A DNA stretch of 64,000 nucleotides from Enterovibrio norvegicus_B (GCF_002876705.1 NZ_MDAG01000057.1:248001-312000); one strand, 5' to 3'. Positions 14,398 to 24,103 are shown, numbered from the stretch's first letter. Notes: generated by a model not told the origin, from the sequence alone. A program made the numbers and translations.

Positions 14398-17300
14398 TTA
14401 TTTCAAATTGAGTGACGCTGGGTGTGAAAGTTCTCGCTTTTTCCAAAGCTTAAAAATTGCCGGAATGACGAGAAGAGTGAGTAATAATGCGGAGGCCATG
14501 CCCCCAATCATGGGTGCGGCGATGCGCTGCATAACTTCAGAGCCAGTGCCTTCGCCATACATGATGGGAATGAGGCCAATGATGACGGTAAGCACTGTCA
14601 TCATGACAGGGCGAACACGCAACCCTGCACCTTCGCGGATAGCGTGGGTCAGATCGTCTGCGGTTAATTGACGGGATTGTTCGATGGCATCTTGTTTTAT
14701 GCCATGCCACGATTGGTTCAAGTACACCATCATGATGACGCCAATTTCGACCGCAACGCCGGCCAGTGCAATGAAGCCAACACCAACCGCAATGGAGAAA
14801 TTGAAGTTCAGGAGATACATCAACCAAAGCCCGCCCACCATTGCCAGTGGGAGTGTCGCCATGATGATGAGCATTTCGCCCACGCGGCGGAAGCTCATGT
14901 AGAGCAACAGCATGATGATGGACAGGGTGATGGGTACAACCACGCTCAAGCGATCTTTTGCACGTTCCATGTATTCGTATTGCCCTGACCATGCCAGCGA
15001 ATAACCCGCTGGCAGTGCCAACTGCTCGGCAACAATCTGCTGTGCTTCGGTGACGTAAGAACCCAAATCGCGTTGATCGATATCGACGAACACCCAGCCA
15101 TTTGGACGTGCGTTCTCGGTTTTGATCATGGGCGGGCCGTCTTCATAACGAATGTCAGCAACGTCAGCCAACGCAATGCGCGCGCCATTTGGCGTTACGA
15201 GTGGCAGCTCTTGAAGCTTGACGACGGAACCACGGTAATCTTGCGGGTAACGCACATTGATGGGGTAGCGTTCTAACCCTTCAATGGTTTCACCCACGTT
15301 CATACCGCCTACAGCAGTGGAAATCACTTGTTGAACATCTTTAATGCTTAAACCGTAACGGGCTGCTGCACGACGTTCGATGTCGATGGTGACGTAACGT
15401 CCTCCCGCCACACGTTCGGCATAGACAGACGCCGTTCCCGGAATCGCATTCAAAATCGGTTCAAGCTGCGCGCCGATAGATTCAATCACAGCTAGGTCTG
15501 GGCCAGCGATCTTGATTCCTATGGGCGTTTTAATGCCCGTTGCCAGCATGTCTATCCGCGTTTTTATCGGCATGACCCAGGCATTCGTCAGGCCGGGAAA
15601 TTGAATCAGACTGTCGAATTCTTTTCGCAGTGATTCTGTCGTGACGCCTTCTCGCCACTCAGTGCGGGGTTTCAACTGAATAACTGTTTCAATCATGGTG
15701 AGCGGTGCTGGGTCTGTGGCAGTCTCTGCACGTCCGATTTTGCCCCACACGGTGTGAACTTCAGGCACGGTTTTGATCAGCTTGTTGGTTTGCTGTAGCA
15801 ACTCGCGTGCTTTACCAATGGAAATGCCAGGGTAGGTGGTGGGCATATACATCAAATCGCCTTCATCCAACGGCGGGATGAACTCACTCCCCAATTTGCT
15901 GGTGGGATAATACGCCGACGCCAGCAAGGCGAAGGCAACCACCAGCATGGTTTTCGGGAAGCGAAGGCTCAGATTGAGTACGGGTCGATAGAGCGCCACT
16001 AAGCCTCGGTTGACCGGGTTTTTGTGCTCGGGCAACACTTTACCGCGAATGAAGTAACCCATCAGCACGGGAACCAGTGTGATGGCAAGACCTGCGGAAG
16101 CCGCCATTGCAAAGGTTTTCGTGAAAGCGAGCGGCGAGAACATTTTGCCTTCTTGCCCTTCCAGTGCAAACACAGGCACAAAGCTCAACGTAATGATGAT
16201 GAGCGAGAAGAAAAGCGGCGCGCCGACTTCTTCTGCGGCTTTGCTGATCACCTGCCAACGGTTTTTGTCGGTTAAGGGTGTGCGTTCAATGTGTTTGTGC
16301 ACGTTCTCGATCATCACAATCGCACCGTCCACCATGGCACCAATGGCGATCGCAATGCCGCCAAGCGACATGATGTTGGCGTTGATGCCTTGCCAATGCA
16401 TCACGATAAACGCAGATAAAATGCCAATCGGTAAGCTGATCGCAATGATCAATGATGAGCGAATATGGAAAAGAAAGAGCGCGCAGACTAACGCAACAAC
16501 GATGAACTCTTCCGCCAATTTCTTCCAAAGGTTTTCAACGGCGGCATCAATCAAGGTTGAGCGATCGTAGGTCGCGACGATTTCGACACCGTCAGGCAAA
16601 CCGCGCTGCAGTTCCGCGAGCTTGTCTTTGACGTTGGCGATAACATCACTGGCGTTTTCACCAAAGCGCATCACGATCACGCCACCCGTGGCTTCACCTT
16701 CACCATTGAATTCAGAAATGCCACGACGCATCTGCGGGCCAATGTTGATGTCCGCAATGTCGCCTAACAGCAGGGGTGTGCCTTTCTCTGTCACCTTGAG
16801 TGGAATGGATTGAATGTCTTCCACATTGGTCAGGTAGCCCGTTGTGCGAACCATGTGTTCGGCTTCAGCAATTTCGATCACCGACGCGCCGGTTTCTTGG
16901 TTGCCGTTTTGAATCGCCATGTTCACTTGTTGCAGTGTCAGGTTGTAGGCGCGCAGTTTTGCAGGATCGATCTGCACTTGGTATTGCTTCACCATGCCGC
17001 CAACCGTTGCGACTTCTGATACGCCCTCAACCGTTTGCAGTTCGTACTTCAAGAACCAATCTTGTAGGCTGCGCAGTTCAGCCAGATCGTGCTTACCGGT
17101 TTTGTCCTGCAAAATGTAGCTGTATATCCAGCCCACGCCTGTCGCGTCGGGGCCCAGTGTGGGTTTTGCACTGGGTGGAAGTTTTGGCGCGACTTGACTT
17201 AAATACTCCAACACGCGCGAACGTGCCCAGTACATGTCGGTATCATCATTGAATATGATGTAAACGTAAGAATCACCAAAGAAGGAATAACCCCGAACGG

Positions 17301-17541
17301 TTTCTGCGCCGGGCACGGCGAGCATTGCCGTCGTCAGGGGGTAAGTCACTTGGTCTTCGACGACTTGTGGCGCTTGACCCGGGTAGGTGGTTTTGATGAT
17401 GACTTGCACATCCGACAAATCGGGCAGGGCATCAACGGGCGTGTTTTTCACGCTGTACAAGCCGCCAAGGGTAAGAAACACCGTCGCGACCAACACGAGA
17501 AAACGGTTGGCAATCGACCAGCGAATAATGGCAGCAATCAT
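14398..17541 (-). CDS. cusA: CusA-type heavy-metal RND efflux pump
   Basis: The 1047-residue inner-membrane RND transporter has the expected CusA length. It begins MIAAIIRWSIANRFLV and contains the heavy-metal-efflux hallmarks TPVDALPDLSDVQV (about 33-46) and WVMPIKTRIDMLATG, whose Met matches one of the conserved methionines that relay Cu(I)/Ag(I) in CusA. Twelve membrane segments are arranged in the usual 1+5+1+5 pattern around two large periplasmic loops. It drives proton-coupled export of Cu(I)/Ag(I) from periplasm and cytoplasm through CusB and CusC. Its start overlaps the cusB stop by four bases (ATGA), showing translational coupling. Confidence 0.95.
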   Translation of the reverse strand: MIAAIIRWSIANRFLVLVATVFLTLGGLYSVKNTPVDALPDLSDVQVIIKTTYPGQAPQVVEDQVTYPLTTAMLAVPGAETVRGYSFFGDSYVYIIFNDDTDMYWARSRVLEYLSQVAPKLPPSAKPTLGPDATGVGWIYSYILQDKTGKHDLAELRSLQDWFLKYELQTVEGVSEVATVGGMVKQYQVQIDPAKLRAYNLTLQQVNMAIQNGNQETGASVIEIAEAEHMVRTTGYLTNVEDIQSIPLKVTEKGTPLLLGDIADINIGPQMRRGISEFNGEGEATGGVIVMRFGENASDVIANVKDKLAELQRGLPDGVEIVATYDRSTLIDAAVENLWKKLAEEFIVVALVCALFLFHIRSSLIIAISLPIGILSAFIVMHWQGINANIMSLGGIAIAIGAMVDGAIVMIENVHKHIERTPLTDKNRWQVISKAAEEVGAPLFFSLIIITLSFVPVFALEGQEGKMFSPLAFTKTFAMAASAGLAITLVPVLMGYFIRGKVLPEHKNPVNRGLVALYRPVLNLSLRFPKTMLVVAFALLASAYYPTSKLGSEFIPPLDEGDLMYMPTTYPGISIGKARELLQQTNKLIKTVPEVHTVWGKIGRAETATDPAPLTMIETVIQLKPRTEWREGVTTESLRKEFDSLIQFPGLTNAWVMPIKTRIDMLATGIKTPIGIKIAGPDLAVIESIGAQLEPILNAIPGTASVYAERVAGGRYVTIDIERRAAARYGLSIKDVQQVISTAVGGMNVGETIEGLERYPINVRYPQDYRGSVVKLQELPLVTPNGARIALADVADIRYEDGPPMIKTENARPNGWVFVDIDQRDLGSYVTEAQQIVAEQLALPAGYSLAWSGQYEYMERAKDRLSVVVPITLSIIMLLLYMSFRRVGEMLIIMATLPLAMVGGLWLMYLLNFNFSIAVGVGFIALAGVAVEIGVIMMVYLNQSWHGIKQDAIEQSRQLTADDLTHAIREGAGLRVRPVMMTVLTVIIGLIPIMYGEGTGSEVMQRIAAPMIGGMASALLLTLLVIPAIFKLWKKRELSHPASLNLK

Positions 17542-19259
17542 TGTTTGCCTCCTGCCATTTCAAGCGCTTTGAGCGTATACGTAGAGCCGTCCTTAACCAC
17601 TAAAAACCGAACAGTTTGCCCTTCAGCAAAACCCGACAGATTCACGCTTTCATCTGCAGAAAAATTCATTTCTCCCGCGTCCCATTGCCATTCACTCACT
17701 GCATCGTGACGCAGCGTGATCATGCCGAAATCGGCCATCAACATGGAAATGTCGCCAGTGACCCACACTTGGTTCGCGGTAGATGACTCGCTCAACGTGA
17801 AATCGACGATTTCATATTGGCCTGATGGGGCTTTCTTCATTTCAAAGTCGATGCGCTGACCTGCCTTGGCATCGGGCATGTCCATGCCGTCTGCTAGGGT
17901 GAAGTTCATCACCATGCCCGGCCAATTCCACTCAGGAACAGGCTCATGATTGATGGTGAACATGCGGTGGCCTGACATCACATCGGTGATTTCACCTTTT
18001 GCCCACATGGTCTCTGGCACGCTGTCTTGCGGGTTTTCTTTTATAGCATTGATGCGTGAAAGATCGGCGGTTTGGCTCGATTCTGAATCCAGCATAAAGT
18101 GTGCGGATGTCACCACGCGGTGCTGCTCTGTTAATCCGTCCAGCACTTCAATGCGACTTCCCGCTTCTCGGCCAATTTCAATGCGAGCAGAACGGTATTT
18201 CCCTTCGCCTTCGGCAAGCACAACCCGCGTGATGCCACCTGAACGGATCACTGCGCTATTTGGCACGGTGAGTACCGCTTCATCCGTGACAGGTTGAAGC
18301 GCAATATTGGCGAACATGTTTGGTTTAAGTTCGCCATTGGGGTTGTCGAACTTTAAGCGTACGCGCAAGGTGCGGGTTTTTGGATCAAGAATGGGGTAGA
18401 CGTAATCGATGTTACCTTTCCATGCTTTTCCGGGGATCGCATCAAGCGTCATGGTGGCGAGGCTGCCTGCTTTCATCCAATGTGCTTGACGTTCGAAGAC
18501 CTCTGCATCAACCCACACTTCATCGAGTGGGCCCGCACTTATTACCGCTTGTGCTGGCGACAAATAGCCACCTTCACGAATGTTCAAACTCGCAATGATG
18601 CCGTCCGCTACGGCCTTGATATCGACGGTTTGTGATGCTTTTCCACGTTTGACGATAGATTGGATTTGTTCGCGGTCTACACCCATCGAAACCAAGCGTT
18701 CAGTCGCGCCTTTGACCAAGCCTTTTCGGCTCGTTCGGTAGGCGTTGAGCAACTCTTCTTGGGCTTTTACTAATTCAGGGGAGTAAAGGGTAAACAGCAC
18801 ATCGCCTTTCGTGACTTTCTCACCAACGGCGTTGATATAGAGCTTTTCCACCCAGCCGGCGATACGCACATTGGTTTGCCAAAGTTTGCTTTCATCAAAC
18901 GCGATATAGCCAACGGTTTCGATACGCGGCGCAAGCTTGGCGAGTGAAACACCTTCGGTTTTCACGCCAAGGTTGTTTTCAACCGATGGGTTGATTTTAA
19001 CAGTGCCTGCTTGGTCATTTTTCCCCGCAAGGTCATCTTCATAAACAGGGACTAAATCCATGCCCATTGGCGATAGGCCGGGTTTGTCTCGCTGATAGTT
19101 TGGATCCATCGGGGCGACCCAATACAAGGGTTCTTTCTCACCGCTTGCTGACGCCTCGGCCATGTTTGGCATGGAATGGCCTGACAGCAGATGGTTTGCA
19201 CCAAACCCAATGGCACCGCCAACGAGCAACGCGAGAGTGGCTATTTGCATTGTTTTCAT
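17538..19259 (-). CDS. cusB: CusB membrane-fusion protein with two C-terminal CusF-like domains
   Basis: The 573-residue periplasmic adaptor opens with a membrane anchor or signal (residues 5-25). A heavy-metal-binding domain follows (about 45-73, YWVAPMDP ... GLSPMGMDLVPVY), then the barrel-sandwich, hairpin and beta-barrel regions of CusB. Unlike E. coli CusB (about 407 aa), it continues into two CusF-like OB domains. CusF-1 (about 418-490) keeps all four Cu(I)/Ag(I) ligands: H438, W446, M449 and M451 in EWNWPGMVM. CusF-2 (about 498-567) has H518 and a W at 526 but lost the WPxM core (WQWDAGEM). So the metallochaperone is built into the adaptor. It sits 17 bases after cusC and overlaps cusA by four bases. 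Confidence 0.94.
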   Translation of the reverse strand: MKTMQIATLALLVGGAIGFGANHLLSGHSMPNMAEASASGEKEPLYWVAPMDPNYQRDKPGLSPMGMDLVPVYEDDLAGKNDQAGTVKINPSVENNLGVKTEGVSLAKLAPRIETVGYIAFDESKLWQTNVRIAGWVEKLYINAVGEKVTKGDVLFTLYSPELVKAQEELLNAYRTSRKGLVKGATERLVSMGVDREQIQSIVKRGKASQTVDIKAVADGIIASLNIREGGYLSPAQAVISAGPLDEVWVDAEVFERQAHWMKAGSLATMTLDAIPGKAWKGNIDYVYPILDPKTRTLRVRLKFDNPNGELKPNMFANIALQPVTDEAVLTVPNSAVIRSGGITRVVLAEGEGKYRSARIEIGREAGSRIEVLDGLTEQHRVVTSAHFMLDSESSQTADLSRINAIKENPQDSVPETMWAKGEITDVMSGHRMFTINHEPVPEWNWPGMVMNFTLADGMDMPDAKAGQRIDFEMKKAPSGQYEIVDFTLSESSTANQVWVTGDISMLMADFGMITLRHDAVSEWQWDAGEMNFSADESVNLSGFAEGQTVRFLVVKDGSTYTLKALEMAGGKQ

Positions 19260-19276
19260 TATTTATCCTGCCTTGC

Positions 19277-20671
19277 TTACTGCTGATGACGTGGTGTTGG
19301 GTGAGAAATTTCAGGCTGAACCGCATCGAATTCGAAACCGCCTAATAACGCAGCAAGGTTGCTGTTCACAAGGTTCAAATCGGTAATTAATCGCTGTTGT
19401 TCAAGTTCAAGCGCTAGCTCATCCGCGGCGGCTGTGATGACGTCATTGAATTGCGACGTGTTGTTTTGGTAGCCACGTTCGACGGCATTGGTGCGCGCGC
19501 GAGCTTGAGAGAGCAGGGTGGATTGATAGCGACTGAGTCGCTGTTCAAGGTTGCTTCTGTCAACCAGCAGTGCATTCACTTTTGCGTTCATTTGCGCAAG
19601 AAGCAGGTCTTTTTGAGACTTGGCTGCGCCGACTTGGTATTGCGCGGCGGCGTAAGTGCGGTCTTGTTTGTTTTCGGTAAACAAGGGAATGTCTAAGGTG
19701 ACATAGGCGCTAACAAGATCAGACGCCGGTTGGCCGTTCATGCCATTCGCTTGGCGATGGGCATACATCACTTCTACGCCGAATTGGGGGCTATAAGCTT
19801 GCTCCGCAATATTGACCTGTGTTTTGTTCACTGCGATGGCCGCATCTGCCATTTTGACCATGGGGTGCTGCGCTAACAATGCGTAATGCGCTGTGTCGTC
19901 ACTGTGTTGGAGACGCGTGTTTAACGCACGCCAATTCAGCGTATTGGTGGCAATCAGGTCTTGTTCATGTTGAAGCCAGCTTGCTCCCAACCATTCAGAA
20001 AGCTGGGAAACAATGCGTCGCTGCACTTGGGCGTTGGCGTGAATTTTTTCGTCCAACTTGCTCACTTGAAGTTGAGCATTCAGTAAATCCTGCGCTTCAC
20101 TCTTGCCGATGGCGTAATTGGTTTGGATGAAGTTCGCCAATTCACGCACCAAATGCTGGTTTTCACGCAGGATCCTTTCCGCCTGTTGTTGATACCCCAA
20201 CTCAAGCCAAAGTTGCGTCATGTTGTTGGCGATATTGAGTTCACGAGATGCAACTTGAAGCGCAATGCCATCCGCTTGTTGATTGGCTTTTGTCGCTTGC
20301 AGAGAAAGGGTTGAACCACGTTCGAACTGTTGCATCAGCCCAACCGAAATGTTGGTCATTGGGTCTTCATCGAACTGAAAACTGTCGACAGGCAAGCCGC
20401 CGAAGCCGACCTTGATTTTAGGGTCCATCAAGGTTGCGCTTGCAACGCCTGCTTCGCGCATGGCTTGCGATTGGGCGTAATAGGTTTGACGACTTTTATC
20501 GCCTGACAGTGCTTGTTCGATAAGATTTTCGAGCACCGTTTTCGTGCTTGAAACGTCTTCTTTGATGGTGTGCGTAGTTTCACCGGCCGCAAATGCAGGC
20601 AATGATGACCACGCCGCGGCACAGATCGACAGTGCCAATACGCTTGGTTTGATTTTCACAACTAAATCCAT
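19277..20671 (-). CDS. cusC: CusC/TolC-like outer-membrane efflux protein
   Basis: The 464-residue protein has a signal peptide (cleavage near PAFA-AGE) and the paired helical repeats of the OEP family (long heptad-rich stretches around QATKANQQADGIALQVASR and the later LLLAQMNAKVNALLVDRS). It forms the trimeric outer-membrane channel of the copper pump. The ATG at 20671 is preferred because it places a signal peptide at the N-terminus; the ribosome site is weak, and an in-frame GTG four codons later or an upstream start 18 codons earlier cannot be ruled out. No lipobox Cys is visible, unlike E. coli CusC. Confidence 0.9.
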   Translation of the reverse strand: MDLVVKIKPSVLALSICAAAWSSLPAFAAGETTHTIKEDVSSTKTVLENLIEQALSGDKSRQTYYAQSQAMREAGVASATLMDPKIKVGFGGLPVDSFQFDEDPMTNISVGLMQQFERGSTLSLQATKANQQADGIALQVASRELNIANNMTQLWLELGYQQQAERILRENQHLVRELANFIQTNYAIGKSEAQDLLNAQLQVSKLDEKIHANAQVQRRIVSQLSEWLGASWLQHEQDLIATNTLNWRALNTRLQHSDDTAHYALLAQHPMVKMADAAIAVNKTQVNIAEQAYSPQFGVEVMYAHRQANGMNGQPASDLVSAYVTLDIPLFTENKQDRTYAAAQYQVGAAKSQKDLLLAQMNAKVNALLVDRSNLEQRLSRYQSTLLSQARARTNAVERGYQNNTSQFNDVITAAADELALELEQQRLITDLNLVNSNLAALLGGFEFDAVQPEISHPTPRHQQ

Positions 20672-20767
20672 TCTGTATGCGTCAAAGCCATAGCTTTGCG
20701 CAGAAAAATCCTCTGCCAATGACACGTCAATACGCGTGCAAAAAGCAGATAAGAAAGCAGAGAGGAT

Positions 20768-21187
20768 TTACGCTATTGGGGGTCTATACAGGGAACGCGG
20801 GAAGGTTATCAACGCATGGTTTGATTCTGTAGGGATCAGCGCCAACGCTGTGCGATGTAAAAAGGCTTGATGGTCAGAGGCGAGAAACGCAAACACACTG
20901 ACGCAGACAAGCGTGCAGCAGTTGGTGTCCATGTCATCCATCGAGCCGCAATGAGGGTATTCGGTGCTTGATGCTTTCGGCGCATTGGTATGATGCGCAT
21001 GTGGGTTCGACGACGTGTCCGTCATCTGGCAATCCAGCACATTGGATGAAGCCGTGTGTGATGTCACTTGCTCCGTTGGCAGCATGTCCATGGCCATCAT
21101 TGTCGATCCTGATGCAACACCAGACATCAGCATGACGAGCAAGCTGATGATAGATATCCAGTATGTGCGGAAGGATGAATAGCGCAT
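20768..21187 (-). CDS. DUF2946-like small secreted protein heading the copper operon
   Basis: The 139-residue product has an N-terminal hydrophobic signal or anchor (about 10-27, WISIISLLVMLMSGVASG), a Met/His/Cys-rich middle (HAHH, PHCGSMDDMDTNCCTLVC) and a C-terminus ending SLYRPPIA. A terminal RPP motif and a Cys pair in a hydrophobic context are typical of the short DUF2946-like proteins found next to metal efflux genes. It is the first gene after the CueR-type promoter and precedes cusC by about 96 bases. A role in periplasmic copper binding or sensing is inferred from content and position only. Confidence 0.72.
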   Translation of the reverse strand: MRYSSFRTYWISIISLLVMLMSGVASGSTMMAMDMLPTEQVTSHTASSNVLDCQMTDTSSNPHAHHTNAPKASSTEYPHCGSMDDMDTNCCTLVCVSVFAFLASDHQAFLHRTALALIPTESNHALITFPRSLYRPPIA

Positions 21188-21218
21188 GTAATGACGTCAA
21201 AAAAACAATAGTGGTAGA

Positions 21219-21249
21219 AGCATAAAGCTTCCAGTAGGGGGAAGGTCAA
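21219..21249 (-). promoter_or_regulatory. CueR/MerR-type copper promoter of the cus operon
   Basis: Read on the minus strand, there is a -35 TTGACC (21249-21244), exactly 19 bases, and a -10 TATGCT (21224-21219). The long spacer holds the operator ACCTTCC-N7-GGAAGCT (21246-21226), one base from the perfect CueR dyad ACCTTCC-N7-GGAAGGT. A 19-bp spacer with a dyad between -35 and -10 is diagnostic of MerR-family activation, and this sequence matches Cu(I)/Ag(I)-sensing CueR sites at copA and cueO. The predicted transcript starts about 25 bases before the DUF2946-like gene. The rest of 21188-21516 holds no other site I can support, although the maeA promoter must lie there. Confidence 0.85.
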
Positions 21250-21516
21250 TGCGATTTCAACAAAATGGCGCTTATTGGGCATCGTATGAATAACTTTTGA
21301 GCGGTGAGTTTTTGATTTATTACTCAGTATTGAGTGGGTTGGTGTGATTGATTCACGGGTTGAATTGATTTTTGTTTCCCGCTTTACGTAAACAAAAAGA
21401 TCGCCAACTGACTAAAATTAAACGATTTTCCAATTCCATCACACTTCACATTTTCTTTCTCAATACAGGCATAACATCGTATCGGTTTGTTTATTAATGG
21501 ATAAATGGAGCGACTG

Positions 21517-23232
21517 ATGACTATAGGTAAATATCTGCGTTGGAAAGATGAGCAAGGCAATGTGTTTCGACCTGTTTCTCTTATTGGGACGGAATTGCTG
21601 AATGACCGCACTTTGAACAAAAGCACGGCATTTACCTATGAAGAGCGCGAAGCGTTTCAGTTGAATGGTCTGCTCCCTCCGCGCGTTCAGACGTTTGAAG
21701 ATCAGCTAAATCGTGTGTATGACGGGTTTAGAAATGCGTCAACCGACATTGAAAAATACCTTTTCTTACGTTCGCTGCAAGACAGAAACGAAACCCTTTT
21801 CTACGCGTTGCTTTCTCGTCACGTTGAGGAAATGACGCCCATCATTTACACCCCAACCGTGGGCAAAGCCTGCCAAGAATTTAGCCACCGCTATCAAAAA
21901 GCCCGCGGTTTATACGTGACGGCTGACAACGTGAATCAAATGGGCGAAATGGCGCGCCAGTTTGCAGGCAAAGACATCAAGATCATCGTGGTGACAGACA
22001 GCCAAGGCATTCTTGGTATTGGCGACCAGGGTGTGGGCGGCATGGGCATTCCGATTGGTAAGCTTTCTCTGTATACGCTCGGTGCAGGTATTCACCCGGC
22101 GCACTGCTTGCCGATTGCATTGGATGTGGGCACAGACAACCAAGATTTGCTCAACGACCCTATGTACCTCGGTGTGCCACGTCGCCGTATGCGCGGCGAC
22201 GAATACACGCGCTTCATCAAGCGCTTTGTAAAACAAGTGACGCGCCATTTCCCGAAAGCCGTGCTGCAATGGGAAGATTTCAGTAAATCGAATGCATTCG
22301 ATAACTTGAGTGATTACGAAGACGTGTTGCCTTCGTTTAACGATGACATTCAAGGCACAGGCTCTGTGGTACTCGCCGGTATTCTTGGCGCCTGCAAAAT
22401 CAAACAAGAAACCTTGATTGACCAAACGTACGTGGTTTACGGCGCGGGTGCAGGTGGTGTCGGCGTCGCCGACCAAATCTATGCGGGCTTGTTGAAAGAA
22501 GGCTGTGCACACCAAAACGCGAGAGACAAAATCTTTATCCTCGATTCTCAAGGCTTGGTGTTTGATGACCGTGAAGGGTTAGACGAATACAAAAAACGCT
22601 ACGCCAAACCTCGCCATATTGCAGAAGGCTGGGTAACGGAATCAGTCGAAAAAGTCACGCTGACAGAGCTCATCAATAACCATCACGTGACGGTGCTTCT
22701 TGGTACCAGTGGCATTGGCGGTGCGTTCAAAGCGGAGCATGTTCAGAAGATGATGGAATACACATCGCGCCCGATGATTTTCCCATTGTCGAACCCAACG
22801 GCGAACTGTGAAGCCATACCTGAAGACATTTACCAATGGAGTGATGGTCGCGCAATTGTCGCGACAGGCAGTCCGTTCGCGAACGTGAGCTACCAAGGGC
22901 GCGAATTCCGCATCGGGCAAGGGAACAACGTGTTCATCTTCCCCGGGGTAGGCTTAGCGTCCATTGTTTCTCAAGCAGAGAAAGTCACCTTGGACATGTT
23001 CACCATGGCGTCGTATGCCTTGGCAGAATGTGTGTCTGAAGAGGATCTGGCAGAAGGTTGTGTCTACCCACGTATTCGCGATTTGAAAGACGTGTCGCTG
23101 GTGGTGGCGAAAGTGATTTTGGAACACATTCAAGCGACCAATCCGAATAGCTGCTTGCGCGGGAAAGAGATTGAGCAAGAACTCGCGCTGCATATGTGGG
23201 AGCCTGTCTATTTGCCGTATCGCAGGGTGTAG
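21517..23232 (+). CDS. maeA: NAD-dependent malic enzyme
   Basis: The 571-residue product is the decarboxylating malate dehydrogenase of the SfcA/MaeA type (malate + NAD+ to pyruvate + CO2 + NADH), cytosolic, close to the E. coli length of 565. Visible signatures are MTPIIYTPTVGKACQEFS in the N-terminal catalytic domain, VTDSQGILGIGDQGVGGMGI (malic enzyme signature with metal-binding Asp) and the Rossmann GAGAGGVGVADQI. The ATG at 21517 is chosen because GGAG lies six bases upstream; the in-frame ATG at 21505 overlaps that site. It stands as a single gene with its own terminator. Confidence 0.95.
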   Translation: MTIGKYLRWKDEQGNVFRPVSLIGTELLNDRTLNKSTAFTYEEREAFQLNGLLPPRVQTFEDQLNRVYDGFRNASTDIEKYLFLRSLQDRNETLFYALLSRHVEEMTPIIYTPTVGKACQEFSHRYQKARGLYVTADNVNQMGEMARQFAGKDIKIIVVTDSQGILGIGDQGVGGMGIPIGKLSLYTLGAGIHPAHCLPIALDVGTDNQDLLNDPMYLGVPRRRMRGDEYTRFIKRFVKQVTRHFPKAVLQWEDFSKSNAFDNLSDYEDVLPSFNDDIQGTGSVVLAGILGACKIKQETLIDQTYVVYGAGAGGVGVADQIYAGLLKEGCAHQNARDKIFILDSQGLVFDDREGLDEYKKRYAKPRHIAEGWVTESVEKVTLTELINNHHVTVLLGTSGIGGAFKAEHVQKMMEYTSRPMIFPLSNPTANCEAIPEDIYQWSDGRAIVATGSPFANVSYQGREFRIGQGNNVFIFPGVGLASIVSQAEKVTLDMFTMASYALAECVSEEDLAEGCVYPRIRDLKDVSLVVAKVILEHIQATNPNSCLRGKEIEQELALHMWEPVYLPYRRV

Positions 23233-23261
23233 CAATATCCTCAATTCAAAACTAACAATGC

Positions 23262-23287
23262 AAAGCCGTCCACGGGGCGGCTTTTTT
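23262..23287 (+). terminator. Rho-independent terminator of maeA
   Basis: AAAGCCGTCC pairs with GGGGCGGCTTT around a three-base loop, followed by six T. It lies 29 bases after the stop codon. Confidence 0.92.
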
Positions 23288-23300
23288 GTCCTTATTCTTC

Positions 23301-24091
23301 AATGCTTTGAATGCTTTGAANNNNNNNNNNNNNNNNNNNNNNNNNNNNNNNNNNNNNNNNNNNNNNNNNNNNNNNNNNNNNNNNNNNNNNNNNNNNNNNN
23401 NNNNNNNNNNNNNNNNNNNNNNNNNNNNNNNNNNNNNNNNNNNNNNNNNNNNNNNNNNNNNNNNNNNNNNNNNNNNNNNNNNNNNNNNNNNNNNNNNNNN
23501 NNNNNNNNNNNNNNNNNNNNNNNNNNNNNNNNNNNNNNNNNNNNNNNNNNNNNNNNNNNNNNNNNNNNNNNNNNNNNNNNNNNNNNNNNNNNNNNNNNNN
23601 NNNNNNNNNNNNNNNNNNNNNNNNNNNNNNNNNNNNNNNNNNNNNNNNNNNNNNNNNNNNNNNNNNNNNNNNNNNNNNNNNNNNNNNNNNNNNNNNNNNN
23701 NNNNNNNNNNNNNNNNNNNNNNNNNNNNNNNNNNNNNNNNNNNNNNNNNNNNNNNNNNNNNNNNNNNNNNNNNNNNNNNNNNNNNNNNNNNNNNNNNNNN
23801 NNNNNNNNNNNNNNNNNNNNNNNNNNNNNNNNNNNNNNNNNNNNNNNNNNNNNNNNNNNNNNNNNNNNNNNNNNNNNNNNNNNNNNNNNNNNNNNNNNNN
23901 NNNNNNNNNNNNNNNNNNNNNNNNNNNNNNNNNNNNNNNNNNNNNNNNNNNNNNNNNNNNNNNNNNNNNNNNNNNNNNNNNNNNNNNNNNNNNNNNNNNN
24001 NNNNNNNNNNNNNNNNNNNNNNNNNNNNNNNNNNNNNNNNNNNNNNNNNNNNNNNNNNNNNNNNNNNNNNNAATGCTTTGAATGCTTTGAA
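23301..24091. repeat. 9-bp tandem repeat (AATGCTTTG) on both edges of the assembly gap
   Basis: Bases 23301-23320 are two copies plus two bases of AATGCTTTG, and 24072-24091 repeat exactly the same string. The sequence breaks inside this array on both sides, so the gap very probably contains more copies. If the N length were true there would be about 83 further units, but gap lengths are often estimates. The array lies after the maeA terminator and before the end of the LysR gene. Confidence 0.75.
23321..24071. other. Assembly gap of 751 N
   Basis: All bases are N. Open frames that appear to cross it are artefacts. A gene hidden in the gap cannot be excluded, but both flanks are the same short repeat. 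Confidence 0.99.
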
Positions 24092-24103
24092 CGTTTTCAT
24101 GGA

